DNA of 64,000 bases from Bariatricus massiliensis. Its GTDB lineage: Bacteria; Bacillota; Clostridia; Lachnospirales; Lachnospiraceae. This document shows positions 6,405 through 16,024 of the stretch, one piece after another. The notes beneath the pieces were generated by a model. That model saw nothing but the letters and a program-made list of their open reading frames with translations. It ran no database searches and was not told where the DNA came from. The position numbers and the translations under genes are program-made. The stretch spans positions 622,986-686,985 of the forward strand of contig NZ_LT574838.1 of NCBI RefSeq assembly GCF_900086725.1, in the 5' to 3' direction. Position 1 is the stretch's first letter; each line of letters begins with the position of its first letter.

Positions 6405-8498
6405 TTACTGTGTATCCGTTCCGGAATTGTCTCCCGGTTCCTGCCCGCCTCCGGCTTGTGAGGCATTGCTTATATAGAGAGTCACCGTACTGCCGACCTC
6501 CAGCTTCTTGCCCACGCCCGGGTCACAGTTTACAACAATTCCATAGTCAGCGTCGCTGTCAACATAAGATTCTGTATAACTGAGCCCTACGTTGGAGAGC
6601 ATGCTTCTGGCTTCGCTCAATGTTCTTCCTGTTATCTGTGGTACAGTCACCGTATCAGCCGGCTTCTTTCCCTTGCTCACAGTATAGCTTACGCTTGTTC
6701 CTTCATCAACCTTTTTACCCTTTTTGACACTCTGTGACATTACTTGGCCTTCCGGCACCGTATCACTGTAATCGGAAGAACTGATGCCTCCGTCGGCGAG
6801 TCCTGCATCCGCCAATGCGCTTTGTGCGTCGCTGACTTTCATGCCCACGATATTAGGCACTGTCTTCTTTTCCGCACCCTTGCTGATATACAGTGTAATC
6901 TTCGTATCTACCGTCACGGTCTCTCCTGCCGCTGGGTTCGTTCTTATCGCGTCTCCCTCGGCCACATCACTGCTGTTCTCGAACTGTACACTGATATTTC
7001 CGTCCTCGAATCCCTGATCGAGCAGCGCTTTCTTCGCTTCACTCTCGCTCATATTGGCAACGTCCGTAATCTGTACTTCCTCCGCGCCGGAGCTTACCAC
7101 TACTTCGATTACAGTCTTCTTCTTCACCTTTTTACCGGGTTCCGTCTTCTGCTCAATGACATATCCGGCGTCATATTTGTCAGAAGTTTCCTTCTTAATG
7201 ACCTTCATGACCAGATTCTTCTTCTCGCACATCTGCTTAGCAACCACCTCAGTCTCCCCTACCAGCTTCGGAACCTCAACTTTACCGGTCGTGGTCTCCT
7301 GCGTTGTGGCGCTTGGGAACTTGAACACGCCAGCCGCCTTGCCAATGATAAATATCAGTACAAATACAATAATGACCGCTACCACAATGGTAAGAATCTT
7401 CATCATCTTGTTCATGCGGGGATTCATCTCATCGCTCTTGCTCTTTTTGCGGTTCTCCCTGCCGTCATAGTCGTCATAGTCTTCGTCATCATATTCGTCG
7501 TCGTCATATTCATCATCATACTCGTCATCGTAATCTTCGTCATCATACTCATCGTCATCGTAGCCATCGTCGTCATATTCATCACCATAGCCACGCTTGA
7601 TGCGGCTCATCTCCTCCGAAGATATCATCACGGTATCCCCGATACTTCTAATCGGAACCGTGTCTACAAAATCTCCGTCCGGATCGACCAGCGCCCTCTT
7701 TAAGTCCTGAATCAGCAGACTGACATCTTGGTAACGTCTGTCCGGGCTTTTCTGCGTACATTTCAGAATAATCTTCTCCAGTGCCGGCGACATATCCGGT
7801 GCAAATTCCGACGGCGGCGTAATGATTTCCTGCAGATGCTTCATCGCCACTGCAACCGTAGAATCGCCGTCAAACGGCACCTTCCCTGTCACCATCTCAT
7901 AGATGGTAATACCGGCAGAATAAATGTCACTCTTCATATCACAGAAGCCGCCTCTGGCCTGCTCCGGTGAAACGTAATGGACAGAACCCATGGCGTTGGA
8001 ACTGATAGTATTAGAATTAACGGCCCTCGCGATTCCGAAGTCCGTCACCTTTACTTTTCCTTCTTTAGAAATAATGATATTCTGTGGTTTGATGTCTCTG
8101 TGGATAATATGATGTCTGTGTGCCGCCTCGATTCCGGTGCACATCTGTATCGAAATGCTGATTACCTCCTTGGTAGACAATCTACCCTTTTTCTGGATAT
8201 ACTCCTTCAGCGTAATTCCTTCTACCAACTCCATAACCATATAATAAAGTCCGCGGTCCTCCCCAACGTCATATACATTGACGATATTCGGGTTCATGAG
8301 GCCGGCTGCCGCCTGCGCCTCAGAGCGGAACTTCTTTACAAAATCTTCATCTTCACGGTATTCCTTTTTTAAAACCTTAATAGCCACATACCGGTTCAGC
8401 ATGTGGTCCTTCCCCTTATATACATCTGCCATACCGCCGGCGCCAAGTTTGCTCAGCACCTCGTATCTCTCGCCTAAATAAATCCCATCTTTTACCAT
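6405..8498 (-). CDS. prkC: PASTA-domain Ser/Thr protein kinase
   Basis: 697 residues; membrane kinase sensing peptidoglycan fragments or lipid II and controlling cell wall growth. Kinase domain residues about 10-270: GAGGMADVYKG, catalytic HRDIKPQN, DFGIARA, APE-like SPEQARG. Residues about 303-349 are almost entirely Asp, Glu and Tyr, an unusually long acidic juxtamembrane linker, followed by basic residues and one transmembrane helix (ILTIVVAVIIVFVLIFIIG). Four PASTA repeats follow (beginning near VEVPKLVG, VQITDVAN, KTVPNIVG, VTVPQITG) outside the cell. The start overlaps the phosphatase gene prpC by 7 bases, the standard coupling of this kinase/phosphatase pair. Confidence 0.95.
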   Translation of the reverse strand: MVKDGIYLGERYEVLSKLGAGGMADVYKGKDHMLNRYVAIKVLKKEYREDEDFVKKFRSEAQAAAGLMNPNIVNVYDVGEDRGLYYMVMELVEGITLKEYIQKKGRLSTKEVISISIQMCTGIEAAHRHHIIHRDIKPQNIIISKEGKVKVTDFGIARAVNSNTISSNAMGSVHYVSPEQARGGFCDMKSDIYSAGITIYEMVTGKVPFDGDSTVAVAMKHLQEIITPPSEFAPDMSPALEKIILKCTQKSPDRRYQDVSLLIQDLKRALVDPDGDFVDTVPIRSIGDTVMISSEEMSRIKRGYGDEYDDDGYDDDEYDDEDYDDEYDDEYDDDEYDDEDYDDYDGRENRKKSKSDEMNPRMNKMMKILTIVVAVIIVFVLIFIIGKAAGVFKFPSATTQETTTGKVEVPKLVGETEVVAKQMCEKKNLVMKVIKKETSDKYDAGYVIEQKTEPGKKVKKKTVIEVVVSSGAEEVQITDVANMSESEAKKALLDQGFEDGNISVQFENSSDVAEGDAIRTNPAAGETVTVDTKITLYISKGAEKKTVPNIVGMKVSDAQSALADAGLADGGISSSDYSDTVPEGQVMSQSVKKGKKVDEGTSVSYTVSKGKKPADTVTVPQITGRTLSEARSMLSNVGLSYTESYVDSDADYGIVVNCDPGVGKKLEVGSTVTLYISNASQAGGGQEPGDNSGTDTQ

Positions 8499-9235
8499 AT
8501 ACTCACCTCATCTGAATATGGCTGTGCCAAAACCACACCAATGTTATCCTTCCCCCCATTGGCGTTCGCTCTGTCGATCAGAGACTGGCCAGCCTCAACA
8601 ATATCTCTTGCACCCTTAATAATCGCAAATATTTCTTCATCATCTACCATATTGCAGAGCCCATCTGTACACATCAAAATGATGTCCCCCTTTTTCAGAT
8701 GATGCTCAAAGAAATCGGCTTCTACATTTTCCTTTCCACCGATCGCCCGCGTGATAATATTCTTATCCGGATGATGCTTTGCTTCTTCTTCATTGATTCC
8801 GCCCAGACGCAGCATCTCTTCCACAAGTGAGTGGTCTCTGGAAAGCTGCCGGATTTCCTGATTGATCAAATACAGCCGGCTGTCCCCTACATTGACAAAG
8901 TATAAGCTATGGTCAATGACCGTCGCCGCCACAAGGGTAGTCCCCATACCTTCCAGCTTAATATCCTTGCCCGCCGCCTCGATCAGCTTGTGATTGGCAG
9001 TGCGCACGGCATCCCGGAGAATCTCTTCCGGATTCTCTTTTAATGTATGTTTCAGCTCTTCCTCCAGAACTTCTACCGTATATTTTGAAGCGAAATCCCC
9101 AGCTTTATGTCCGCCCATTCCATCGGCCACGACCAAGAGGTTCGGAAGCGCCCCCAGAGGCTCATCTGTGGCGAATACATAATCTTGGTTAATTTCTCGT
9201 TTTCTTCCCACATCTGTCATGGAAAATGTCTTCAT
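8492..9235 (-). CDS. prpC: PP2C-family Ser/Thr phosphatase, partner of PrkC
   Basis: 247 residues, typical bacterial PP2C. Seen in order: DVGRKREINQDYVF, VADGMGGHKAGDFAS, GTTLVAATV, VNVGDSRLYL, DHSLVEEM, MCTDGLCNMVDD and GGKDNIGVV. All metal-coordinating Asp positions are present. It removes phosphates placed by PrkC and acts in the cytoplasm. Encoded between rlmN (3 bases away) and prkC (overlapping). Confidence 0.94.
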   Translation of the reverse strand: MKTFSMTDVGRKREINQDYVFATDEPLGALPNLLVVADGMGGHKAGDFASKYTVEVLEEELKHTLKENPEEILRDAVRTANHKLIEAAGKDIKLEGMGTTLVAATVIDHSLYFVNVGDSRLYLINQEIRQLSRDHSLVEEMLRLGGINEEEAKHHPDKNIITRAIGGKENVEADFFEHHLKKGDIILMCTDGLCNMVDDEEIFAIIKGARDIVEAGQSLIDRANANGGKDNIGVVLAQPYSDEVSIW

Positions 9236-9238
9236 ACT

Positions 9239-10282
9239 TTATACTCCTTGCATATGTTTGCGTCTTAGCTGTCCACAGGCCCCGTCGATATCTGAGCCCA
9301 TTTCTCTTCTTATAGTAACATTTATCCCATTTTTTTCAAGTTTATTTTTGAAATTCTCCGCACTTTTTTTGTCAGGTTTCTCGTAATTACGCTCCTTGAT
9401 CGGATTGACCGGAATTAAATTCAAGTGGCAGTTACGTGGCTTCAATATGCCGGCTAACTCTGCGGCATCCTCTTTCGTATCGTTGACGCCGTGTACCAGA
9501 CTATATTCAAAGGTAATTCTCCTGCCCGTCTTGTCGAAGTAGGCGTCGCAGGCCGCAAGCACCTCGGAAAGCTCATACTTGTTGGCCACCGGCATAAGGG
9601 AGCGGCGTTTTTCCTGATTGGAGCCGTGCAGGGACAGCGCCAGTGTAATAGCCAGTCCCTCTTCAGCCAGTCTGTAGATTGCGGGAACAATTCCGCAGGT
9701 CGACGCAGTCAAATTCCGCTGGCTGATGTGAAGCCCGTGGGCATCGCTTATCATATGTACAAATTTCACAAAATTGTCGTAGTTATCAAGGGGTTCTCCC
9801 GTTCCCATCACCACAATATTGTGCACCCGCTCTCCACTGATTTTCTGAATCTGGTATATCTGCCGAAGCATCTCGGACGTCGTAAGATTGCGCTCCAGCC
9901 CGTCCAGCGTAGAGGCACAGAACCGGCAGCCCATCCGGCAGCCCACCTGAGAAGAAATGCATACCGAATTGCCATGCTTGTAGCGCATAAGGACGCTCTC
10001 CACCATATTTCCGTCCTGCAGGCAGAATAAAAACTTATTCGTTCCGTCCTGCACGGAAATCTGACGGTCGGCCATCTCCACCTTACGGATTTCGTAATTC
10101 TCCTCCAGCCGTTCTCTTAAGGCCTTGGAAAGATTGGTCATCTCATCGAACGTGTCCACAAGTTTTACGTGAAGCCATTCGTATATCTGCTTGGCCCGGA
10201 AAGCCTTTTCCCCCAGCGCCTTCATCTCTTCCTGTAATTCTTCAAATGTATACGAACAAATATCCTTCTTCTCTGTCATCAT
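9239..10282 (-). CDS. rlmN: 23S rRNA A2503 / tRNA A37 methyltransferase RlmN
   Basis: 347 residues, radical SAM enzyme that methylates C2 of A2503 in 23S rRNA. The [4Fe-4S] motif CRMGCRFCAS is present, together with MGTGEPLDNYD, SLHGSNQEKRRSLMP, and the two catalytic cysteines expected for the family: CGQ near the C-terminus (DGACGQLR) and STCGIVP. The related resistance gene cfr is not meant here: the neighbours are the housekeeping rsmB and prpC, and the N-terminal domain matches RlmN. Confidence 0.94.
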   Translation of the reverse strand: MMTEKKDICSYTFEELQEEMKALGEKAFRAKQIYEWLHVKLVDTFDEMTNLSKALRERLEENYEIRKVEMADRQISVQDGTNKFLFCLQDGNMVESVLMRYKHGNSVCISSQVGCRMGCRFCASTLDGLERNLTTSEMLRQIYQIQKISGERVHNIVVMGTGEPLDNYDNFVKFVHMISDAHGLHISQRNLTASTCGIVPAIYRLAEEGLAITLALSLHGSNQEKRRSLMPVANKYELSEVLAACDAYFDKTGRRITFEYSLVHGVNDTKEDAAELAGILKPRNCHLNLIPVNPIKERNYEKPDKKSAENFKNKLEKNGINVTIRREMGSDIDGACGQLRRKHMQGV

Positions 10283-10291
10283 TCTCTTTCC

Positions 10292-11593
10292 CTACCGGAT
10301 TCTTTTAAATTTTGCAAGGTAGAATCCGTCACTTTCTCGCGAAGGAAGCGTCTGCTTCTCAAACTCCAGCGCAAAATCCGGAGATGCCTCCGCGAACCAA
10401 GCCGCATTCTCTTCATTTTCCTTTTTGTTGACTGTACAAGTGCTGTAGACAAGCGTCCCTCCCGGCTTTACATAGCTTTTCACCACGCCCAGAATCTGCC
10501 GCTGCAGCTCTACAAGCTCTTCCTGCTGCCTTTCCGTAATGTTGTATTTTAAATCTGTTTTCTTGGCCAGCACGCCAAGCCCGGAACAGGGCAGATCCGC
10601 AAGCAGGACATCCGCCCGCTCCACAGAGTCCGTGTCGAAACAGGTGGCATCCATCTGAACCGCTTCAATATTTGCAAATCCCATTCTTGCTATATTGTCA
10701 CGTATAAGCTCCACCTTCTGCTCCGTCAAGTCTCTGGCCTCCACATGTCCCGTCCCCGCCAGCAGCTGGGCGGCATGCAAGGCCTTCCCGCCCGGGGCGG
10801 CACAGACATCGATCACATAATCTCCCGGCTTGATGCCCGCGCACTTTGCCACTTCAATAGATGAGACGTCCTGAATCTGGTAATCTCCATCCCGGAAACT
10901 TTCCAAGCTGCCCAGATAGTCATAGCCGGAAATCAAAAGCGCCTCCTCCGAAAGGGGATGTTCCTTCACTTCAACGCCTTCCCGCTTAAGCTTCTCCTTC
11001 AAGGCTTCCCTGTCCGTCTGCCCGGAGTTGACGCGAACCGTTGTAGGATGTTCCTCATACATACTTTTCAGAATTGCCTCCGTCGTCTCATATCCATAGT
11101 CCGACAGCCATTGCCTTACAATCCAGTCCGGCATGGAGTAGACGACCGACAGATAACGCAGCGGCTCCTCCTTGGAAGGATAGGGAATCCCGTCCAGATT
11201 TCTGGAAATGTTCCGCAGCACCCCGTTCACAAATCCCCGCAGGGAGCCGAATCCCTTTTTCACCGCCAGCTTTACCGCCTCATTGCAGGCTGCCGAGGCG
11301 GGCACGTTATCCATATATTTCAACTGGTACACCGCGCTTCTGAGAATGTTCAATATCACCGGTTTCATTTTATTGGTCTTCACCTTGGAAAACTGGTCGA
11401 TAATATAATCAAGCTCCAGCATCCGCTCAATGGTGCCCTCCGAAACTCTTGTGATAAAGGCCCTCTCCCGTTTATCCAGATACTGGTATTTTTCCAGCAC
11501 GCTGCGTATCACGATATGGCTCTTCTGCCCCTCTTTCGTGACTTCCAGCAGAATGCCCAGCACCAATTCTCTTTCGTTTATCTCTTTATTCAT
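10292..11593 (-). CDS. rsmB: 16S rRNA m5C967 methyltransferase RsmB
   Basis: 433 residues. N-terminal NusB-like RNA-binding domain (residues 1-130), then the methyltransferase domain with the SAM motif VIDVCAAPGGKALHAAQ, DLPCSGLG carrying one catalytic Cys, and VYSTCTVNKKENE carrying the nucleophilic Cys. Starts 8 bases inside the end of yugP and ends 9 bases before rlmN, so translational coupling is likely. Confidence 0.94.
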   Translation of the reverse strand: MNKEINERELVLGILLEVTKEGQKSHIVIRSVLEKYQYLDKRERAFITRVSEGTIERMLELDYIIDQFSKVKTNKMKPVILNILRSAVYQLKYMDNVPASAACNEAVKLAVKKGFGSLRGFVNGVLRNISRNLDGIPYPSKEEPLRYLSVVYSMPDWIVRQWLSDYGYETTEAILKSMYEEHPTTVRVNSGQTDREALKEKLKREGVEVKEHPLSEEALLISGYDYLGSLESFRDGDYQIQDVSSIEVAKCAGIKPGDYVIDVCAAPGGKALHAAQLLAGTGHVEARDLTEQKVELIRDNIARMGFANIEAVQMDATCFDTDSVERADVLLADLPCSGLGVLAKKTDLKYNITERQQEELVELQRQILGVVKSYVKPGGTLVYSTCTVNKKENEENAAWFAEASPDFALEFEKQTLPSRESDGFYLAKFKRIR

Positions 11594-12296
11594 CGTTTCC
11601 TCTTCTTCCCCCTGTCAGGATAATAAGCCGCAAGAGCTGCAGAATCGCAGACGCCGCACTAGCCACATAAGTCAGCGCCGCAGCCGTCAGAACCTTTCGC
11701 GCCTGCCGTACCTCCTCGTCATAGAGCAGGCCGGAATTGCCCAGAATCTTAAGCGCCCTCGAAGAAGCGTTGAACTCTACCGGCAAAGTCACTATCTGAA
11801 ACAGCACTGCAGCCGAAAACAAGGCAATCCCCATATTAATCAAAAATGAGGACATATTTCCCTGAATAAACAGGCCGATTATGATTAAAGGCCAAGCCAT
11901 GCCGGAACCGAAATTCGCCACGGGAACCAGTGCGCCACGTATCGTCAAGGGCGCATAGTTGTTGGCATGCTGAATAACATGGCCGCATTCATGGGCCGCA
12001 ACTCCCAGCGCCGCCACAGATGTGGAGCCATAGGTGGAGTCCGACAGCCTCACCACCTTTTTTGACGGGTCGTAATGGTCGGAGAGCTTCCCCGATACCC
12101 GTTCGATCCTCACATCATAGATTCCTGCCTGCCGCAATATCTGCTCAGCCGCGGCCGCGCCTGTAATCCCTGCGTGATTTCTCACTCTGTCATACTTGGC
12201 ATAAGTAGAATTCACCCTTGCCGAAGCGAGCATACAGACGACCACACCGATGAGAACTAAAAAATATGTGGGGTCAAAATACATTGGATAATACAT
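11586..12296 (-). CDS. yugP: Membrane zinc metallopeptidase, YugP family
   Basis: 236 residues. An N-terminal membrane segment (YFLVLIGVVVCMLASAR), then the zinc-binding AAHECGHVIQHA motif near residue 110, and two or three further hydrophobic helices at the C-terminus. The HExxH-type motif here reads HECGH. Substrate unknown for the family. It lies between fmt and rsmB, its usual position in Clostridia. Confidence 0.9.
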   Translation of the reverse strand: MYYPMYFDPTYFLVLIGVVVCMLASARVNSTYAKYDRVRNHAGITGAAAAEQILRQAGIYDVRIERVSGKLSDHYDPSKKVVRLSDSTYGSTSVAALGVAAHECGHVIQHANNYAPLTIRGALVPVANFGSGMAWPLIIIGLFIQGNMSSFLINMGIALFSAAVLFQIVTLPVEFNASSRALKILGNSGLLYDEEVRQARKVLTAAALTYVASAASAILQLLRLIILTGGRRGNDE

Positions 12297-12346
12297 AAGC
12301 TAAATCCTCCTTCATTCTTACACAGTATGCTCCGCCCTCAACTTCT

Positions 12347-13276
12347 CTATCCCAATAACATTCCGGCGCTCAATGGATACCCTCTCAGGAATGCGTCTGC
12401 CTCCATCCTCTTTTTTCCGGGTATCTGCAGCGATTTTACCTGCAGAAGACCTTTTCCGGTCTGCACGGCAAATCCATTCTTTGTCACTTCCACGACCGTT
12501 CCCGGTTTCTTGTCAGAATCTTCATGAACCACATCGGCCTCCCATATTTTCATGGTCTTGCCTTCCCAGTCCGTGTACGCGCTCGGCCACGGATTCAGTC
12601 CCCGTATCAGCCGTTCGATCTCACATGCCGGCCGATTCCAGTCGATGCGGCCCAGCTTCTTATCCAGCATGCGGGCGTACTCGGTTGTACTTTCTCCCTG
12701 CTTTTCCGGTGTCAGCTCATGATTCGCCAGTTTTTCCAGAGTGGACACACACAGGCACGCCCCCGCCGCAGCGAGCTTATCGTGCAGGCTCCCTCCGGTT
12801 TCCTTGGCGTCTAACACAATTTCCGTCTTCTCCAGCATGTCTCCGGTATCAAGCCCCTCGTCCATCTGCATGGTCGTCACTCCGGAAACTTCTTCCCCAT
12901 TAATGACCGCCCATTGAATCGGCGCGGCCCCACGGTACTTCGGCAGAAGGGAGGCATGGACATTGATACATCCAAAGGGTGTCATCTGCAGAATCTCTTT
13001 TGGCAGAATCTGTCCGAACGCAATGACGACGCAAACGTCCGCATCATACTTTTTCAACTCTTCGATGCATTCCGGTTCGCGGATTTTCTTGGGCTGAAAT
13101 ACCGGGATGCCGTGGGAAAGGGCACACTCCTTTACCGGTGGAAACTGCATCTCCTTCCCTCTTCCTTTCGGTTTGTCCGGCTGTGTGACAGCCAGCACTA
13201 TCTCGTGGCCGGCTTCAATCAGAGCCTCCAAAGTTCCCACTGAGAATTCTGGAGTTCCCATAAATATAACCTTCAT
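12347..13276 (-). CDS. fmt: Methionyl-tRNA formyltransferase
   Basis: 309 residues, full length. Formylates initiator Met-tRNA using 10-formyltetrahydrofolate. Seen: MGTPEFSVGTLEAL at the N-terminus, the catalytic region NVHASLLPKYRGAAPI and QMDEGLDTGDML, then a C-terminal OB-fold tRNA-binding domain. Its start is one base before the end of def, and the two act on the same formyl group at the two ends of translation initiation. Confidence 0.95.
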   Translation of the reverse strand: MKVIFMGTPEFSVGTLEALIEAGHEIVLAVTQPDKPKGRGKEMQFPPVKECALSHGIPVFQPKKIREPECIEELKKYDADVCVVIAFGQILPKEILQMTPFGCINVHASLLPKYRGAAPIQWAVINGEEVSGVTTMQMDEGLDTGDMLEKTEIVLDAKETGGSLHDKLAAAGACLCVSTLEKLANHELTPEKQGESTTEYARMLDKKLGRIDWNRPACEIERLIRGLNPWPSAYTDWEGKTMKIWEADVVHEDSDKKPGTVVEVTKNGFAVQTGKGLLQVKSLQIPGKKRMEADAFLRGYPLSAGMLLG

Positions 13277-13759
13277 CTAGTCCTCGTCCTCCTCGTCCTC
13301 ATACCCCACATCGTGGAGTTCTCCTTCCACTTTCTCTACATATAAGTGTCCGTCCAGATGATCCAGCTCATGGCAGATTGCCCGCGCCAAAAGCTCCTCT
13401 CCTTCAATAATATACTCTTCCATATCCTCGTTGTATGCTTTCGCTTTTACATAGTTTGGGCGTGTCACTATTCCTGATTTTCCCGGAACACTCAGGCATC
13501 CCTCATCTCCGGTCTGCTCTCCTGAAGTCTCCAAGATCACGGGATTGATCATGACGATGGGGCCTTCCCCAACGTCGATGACAACAATACGCTTCAACAC
13601 CCCTACCTGCGGCGCCGCAAGCCCCACACCCATAGCCTCGTACATCGTATCCAGCATATCGTCAATCAATACCCTTGTCCTCGGTGTTACTTTTGTGACC
13701 TCTTTACAGACCTTCGTCAAAACTTCGTCGCCCATTTCTCTTATCACTCTGGTTGCCAT
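13277..13759 (-). CDS. def: Peptide deformylase
   Basis: 160 residues, iron/zinc hydrolase removing the N-formyl group from nascent proteins. The three family motifs are present: GVGLAAPQVG (residues about 41-50), EGCLSVPG with the metal-binding Cys, and HELDHLDG with both metal-binding His and the catalytic Glu. The C-terminus is short and acidic (GYEDEEDED). Encoded between priA and fmt. Confidence 0.95.
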   Translation of the reverse strand: MATRVIREMGDEVLTKVCKEVTKVTPRTRVLIDDMLDTMYEAMGVGLAAPQVGVLKRIVVIDVGEGPIVMINPVILETSGEQTGDEGCLSVPGKSGIVTRPNYVKAKAYNEDMEEYIIEGEELLARAICHELDHLDGHLYVEKVEGELHDVGYEDEEDED

Positions 13760-13772
13760 TTTCTTCTTCCTC

Positions 13773-16001
13773 CTAAAATACTTTCATCGGATCAAAATCA
13801 AACTGAATCCTCATCTTCGCAAAACCACTGTTCACTTCAATATACTGCTCCATTTTATTCTTCATATCAATCAAAATATGTGCATCCGCCTGTTTCAGAT
13901 AGATCACTCTGCGGTACACATCCTTCACTTTCCCGACTGACGGGCTGGCTGGCCCGATAATCTGGACCGCTCTGCTCCTCCCGACCATTTGGGCATATTC
14001 CTTCAAGTAATGTGCGCCCTTTTCCAGCAGCGTCTCTTCCTCACAGGCAATCAAGACTGCCAAAAGATGCTCTGCGGGGGGATAGCCCATCAACTCCCGA
14101 AAATGCATCTCTTCCTCATAGAAGGACGCATAATCTTGTCTCGACGCAGACACGATACTGTAATGCTCGGGGCTGTAAGTCTGTATCACCACTTCCCCTT
14201 TTTGGGTCCCTCTTCCGGCACGCCCCGCCGCCTGTGTAAGCAGTTGGAAGGTGCGCTCCGCCGCCCGATAATCCTCCGCATAGAGGGACATATCCGCCGC
14301 CAGAACGCCGACCAGCGTTACATTCGGGAAATCATGTCCTTTTACAATCATCTGGGTCCCCACGAGAATATCCGCCTCTCCCCCCGCAAAGGCAGAGAGT
14401 ATCTTTTCATGGCCATCCTTCTCACGGGTGGTATCCATGTCCATCCGCAGAACCCTAGACTGCGGAAATTCCCTTTTCACAAGTTCCTCTATCTGCTGGG
14501 TCCCTGCCCGGAAGCCCCCGATATGAGGGGAGCCGCAGGACGGGCATATTTTCACCTGAGCGGTTTCATAACCGCAGTAGTGGCAGACAAGCCTGCCATT
14601 TTTGTGTGCCGACAAAGAGACATCACAATGAGGACATTTTACTACATATCCACAGGACCTGCAAGAAAGGAATCCCGCATACCCCCTCCGGTTGATGAAC
14701 AGCATGACCTGCTGCTTTTTCGAAAGCCTGTCCTCTATCAAAGATTTCAGGCAGTCACTCAATATGGAGCGGTTCCCGTTTTTCAGTTCTTCCCGCATAT
14801 CGACGGTATGCACCTCCGGCAAAACATGCTCCGTGGCGCGGTTTTTCAATGTCAAGAGCCGGTACTCCCCATTCTTACACCGGTAGAAAGCCTCCAGAGA
14901 CGGGGTTGCCGACCCCAGCACCACACTTGCTTTCTCAAGCTCCGCTCTCCTCACCGCAGTCTCCCTCGCATGATACCGGGGAACCTGTTCGCTCTTATAA
15001 GTCCCTTCATGCTCTTCATCTATCACAATCAGTCCCAAATTCGGAAAAGGTGTGAACAGCGCAGAGCGGGGGCCTATCATGACATCCAGCTCCCCTCGTT
15101 TCGCCCGCATCATCTGGTCGTACCGCTCTCCCTGAGAGAGGCGGGAATTCATGATTGATACCCGGTCGCCAAATCTGCGGTAGAACCGCATGACCGTCTG
15201 ATATGTCAGCGCAATCTCCGGAATCAGGACCACCGCCTGCCTTCCCCGGCTCACGGCCTCCTGTATCATTTCCATATATACTTCTGTCTTGCCGCTGCCT
15301 GTAATTCCATACAGCAGGTACGTCCTGTAAATATCCTGTTCATAGTCTTGCCGGAACGCCCGGATTGCATACTCCTGCTCTTCGTTATATGCCAATCCTT
15401 TCCTGCTGTCATCCACCCTTTTTATCGGATTTCTGTATATCTGCTCCGACTTGACGGCCAGTACGTTCTGTTCTTCAAGGGCACGCACCACCTGCAAGGT
15501 AATGCCCAGCTTCTCCCTGACAAGTTCATACTCTATCTCCACACTGTCGAGAAGCGCCGCCATGAGCCTTGCTCTGGCCTTCTGGTTCTTACGAAGATAT
15601 TCCTCCAGCTTTTTCTTTCCCTCTTCTTCCCCCATTAGGCGCTGCAAGATACGGTGCTCCTTTGCCTTCTCCGTCCTCTTTATTGGAAGCACCGTCTTCA
15701 AGGCTTGAATCATCGTCCCCCCGTACTGCTCCTTCATCCATGCCGCCAGACTGACCAGCCGTGACTCAATAGCCTCTCTGCCGCTGGCAGGCCGCAGGAT
15801 TTCCTTGAGCTTGTCCTCATCGTAACTGCAGGTCTCTGAGAAACCAACTATATACCCGCTGGTCTCCCGATTCCCCCGCCCGAAAGGTACGATCACTTCC
15901 ATCCCGGCCTCAAGCTCTCCCTCAAGTTCCGGGGGAATCCGGTACTGAAAGATTTTATCTAGTTTTTCATGTGTGATATCTATTATAATGTCTGCGTACA
16001 T
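13773..16001 (-). CDS. priA: Primosomal replication restart helicase PriA
   Basis: 742 residues. Restarts collapsed replication forks. N-terminal 3'-end-binding domain, Walker A GITGSGKTEV, DEEH Walker B, helicase motifs GSATPS and GTQMIVKGHDFPNVTLV, AAGRAGRG, and an inserted zinc domain with four CxxC pairs (CRSCGYVVKCPHCD, CHYCG, CPSCG). The ATG at 16001 is preceded by AAGGGAG. A 389-codon open frame on the opposite strand is a shadow caused by codon bias. Confidence 0.95.
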   Translation of the reverse strand: MYADIIIDITHEKLDKIFQYRIPPELEGELEAGMEVIVPFGRGNRETSGYIVGFSETCSYDEDKLKEILRPASGREAIESRLVSLAAWMKEQYGGTMIQALKTVLPIKRTEKAKEHRILQRLMGEEEGKKKLEEYLRKNQKARARLMAALLDSVEIEYELVREKLGITLQVVRALEEQNVLAVKSEQIYRNPIKRVDDSRKGLAYNEEQEYAIRAFRQDYEQDIYRTYLLYGITGSGKTEVYMEMIQEAVSRGRQAVVLIPEIALTYQTVMRFYRRFGDRVSIMNSRLSQGERYDQMMRAKRGELDVMIGPRSALFTPFPNLGLIVIDEEHEGTYKSEQVPRYHARETAVRRAELEKASVVLGSATPSLEAFYRCKNGEYRLLTLKNRATEHVLPEVHTVDMREELKNGNRSILSDCLKSLIEDRLSKKQQVMLFINRRGYAGFLSCRSCGYVVKCPHCDVSLSAHKNGRLVCHYCGYETAQVKICPSCGSPHIGGFRAGTQQIEELVKREFPQSRVLRMDMDTTREKDGHEKILSAFAGGEADILVGTQMIVKGHDFPNVTLVGVLAADMSLYAEDYRAAERTFQLLTQAAGRAGRGTQKGEVVIQTYSPEHYSIVSASRQDYASFYEEEMHFRELMGYPPAEHLLAVLIACEEETLLEKGAHYLKEYAQMVGRSRAVQIIGPASPSVGKVKDVYRRVIYLKQADAHILIDMKNKMEQYIEVNSGFAKMRIQFDFDPMKVF

Positions 16002-16024
16002 CTAATCTCCCTTACTTTCCTCTG

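Noticed and set aside
6744..7703. 319-codon open frame opposite prkC
   Set aside because: It is antisense to the kinase and its Asp/Glu-rich linker; the Ile/Val-rich product simply mirrors GAT/GAC/GAA codons. No ribosome binding site.
9239..10282. Cfr-type resistance methyltransferase instead of RlmN
   Set aside because: The gene lies in the conserved rsmB-prpC-prkC cluster and has the RlmN N-terminal domain, so the housekeeping enzyme is far more likely.
13989..15158. 389-codon open frame opposite priA
   Set aside because: PriA is intact with all motifs on the other strand; the frame is a codon-bias shadow without recognisable domains.
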